A stretch of 6,891 nt of DNA, from contig CAIYFP010000360.1 in the NCBI GenBank assembly GCA_903925515.1, positions 1 to 6,891 on the forward strand, read 5' to 3'. This DNA is from an uncultured Verrucomicrobiota bacterium (GTDB taxonomy: Bacteria > Verrucomicrobiota > Verrucomicrobiia > Limisphaerales > UBA9464). Positions 6,693 through 6,891 of the stretch are shown one piece after another (the first letter of the stretch is position 1; each line of letters starts with the position of its first letter). The notes beneath the pieces are model-generated. The model was not told where the DNA came from and did no database searches. It saw only the letters and a list, made by a program, of their open reading frames with translations. Both the position numbers and the translations under genes were made by a program.

Positions 6693-6891
6693 GCGGCGCG
6701 CACGCCATGCTTCCGCACGTGCCATCACCCTAAAAACGGCAGCGGTAGTGAGGATCCGTCAAACCCTGAGGTGGAGCCCAAGGCTTGGCCCATGCTGTGG
6801 GCCGCGTGCCCTCACGCGGCGGCCGGGATGCCGCAAGCCGGGCATCTCTGGGGCGGAGTGGCGGCGGCATCCTGTCGCGGGTGCATGCTGG
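6693..6891. other. Right-edge intergenic DNA with hairpins
   Basis: Beyond about 6692 the translated frame loses all similarity to the dehydrogenase family. I see no gene start on either strand. The stretch is dominated by the GC-rich inverted repeats at 6787-6872. Confidence 0.5.
6787..6872. repeat. Cluster of perfect GC-rich inverted repeats
   Basis: There are four perfect pairings in 86 bp. GGCCCA (6787-6792) pairs with TGGGCC (6798-6803) over a 5-nt loop. GCCGCGTG (6801-6808) pairs with CACGCGGC (6813-6820) over a 4-nt loop. GATGCC (6827-6832) pairs with GGCATC (6841-6846). Alternatively GGATGCCG (6826-6833) pairs with CGGCATCC (6865-6872). The overlapping, mutually exclusive arms resemble a REP-like palindromic element or a terminator/attenuator-type structure. 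There is no T-tract, so a simple intrinsic terminator is not supported. Confidence 0.55.

Noticed and set aside
5652..6728. 358-residue minus-strand frame at the right end
   Set aside because: It spans the end of the SGNH gene and the dehydrogenase relic, both clearly encoded on the plus strand; its own translation resembles no family.
6705..6728. CFRTCH in the open frame after the relic, as a possible heme-binding motif
   Set aside because: Spacing is CxxxCH, the context lacks any cytochrome c-like sequence, and it lies after the homology ends; taken as chance.

Overview
The window looks like a GC-rich chromosome segment from a bacterium of the PVC group, most probably Verrucomicrobiota (Limisphaerales/Pedosphaera-like). 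Three points support this. It carries a DUF1553-DUF1501 gene pair, a family pair greatly expanded in Planctomycetes and Verrucomicrobia. It has a secreted protein ending in a C-terminal module of the 'WRIQGSTNLVEW...RFYRL' type, which I know mainly from Verrucomicrobia exoproteins. It also has an intergenic repeat built on the 'gaagacgcgaag' pattern common in that phylum. The taxonomy is inference; no rRNA or marker gene is present.

Layout. Positions 3-1739 (+) hold the 3' part of a large DUF1549/DUF1553 (PSD1) protein whose N-terminus lies left of the window. Seven bases later a complete DUF1501 gene (1747-3213, +) follows with a Tat-type signal; the two form an operon. A complete tRNA-Ser(CGA) gene with encoded CCA (3275-3364, -) converges on this operon. 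Next is about 520 bp of non-coding DNA (3365-3883) with a hairpin just upstream of the tRNA, an interspersed-repeat-like element with inverted ends (3629-3740) and a short direct repeat. A secreted 676-residue SGNH/GDSL-like hydrolase (3884-5914, +) follows, with a beta-rich middle, four 'GSGY' tandem repeats and the Verrucomicrobia-type C-terminus. The right end (5915-6891) holds no intact gene. It contains a recognisable but decayed remnant of the beta-propeller of a PVC-type heme-binding membrane-bound dehydrogenase (about 6093-6692), then a cluster of GC-rich hairpins (6787-6872).

How it fits together. DUF1553 and DUF1501 proteins are co-encoded and exported; their biochemistry is not firmly established. 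The SGNH protein and the dehydrogenase remnant belong to the same general class of exported polymer-degradation or oxidation proteins typical of these phyla, but nothing shows that the four act in one pathway. A striking feature is a base-composition switch: the first two genes are G-rich on the + strand (ttg, gcg, ccg codons), while everything right of the tRNA is C-rich (ctc, gcc, ccc codons), although all the protein genes read in the same direction. I found no phage, transposase, CRISPR or defence genes, and no clear case for a wholly new system. The most unusual items are the repeat-bearing SGNH protein, the dehydrogenase relic and the skew switch.
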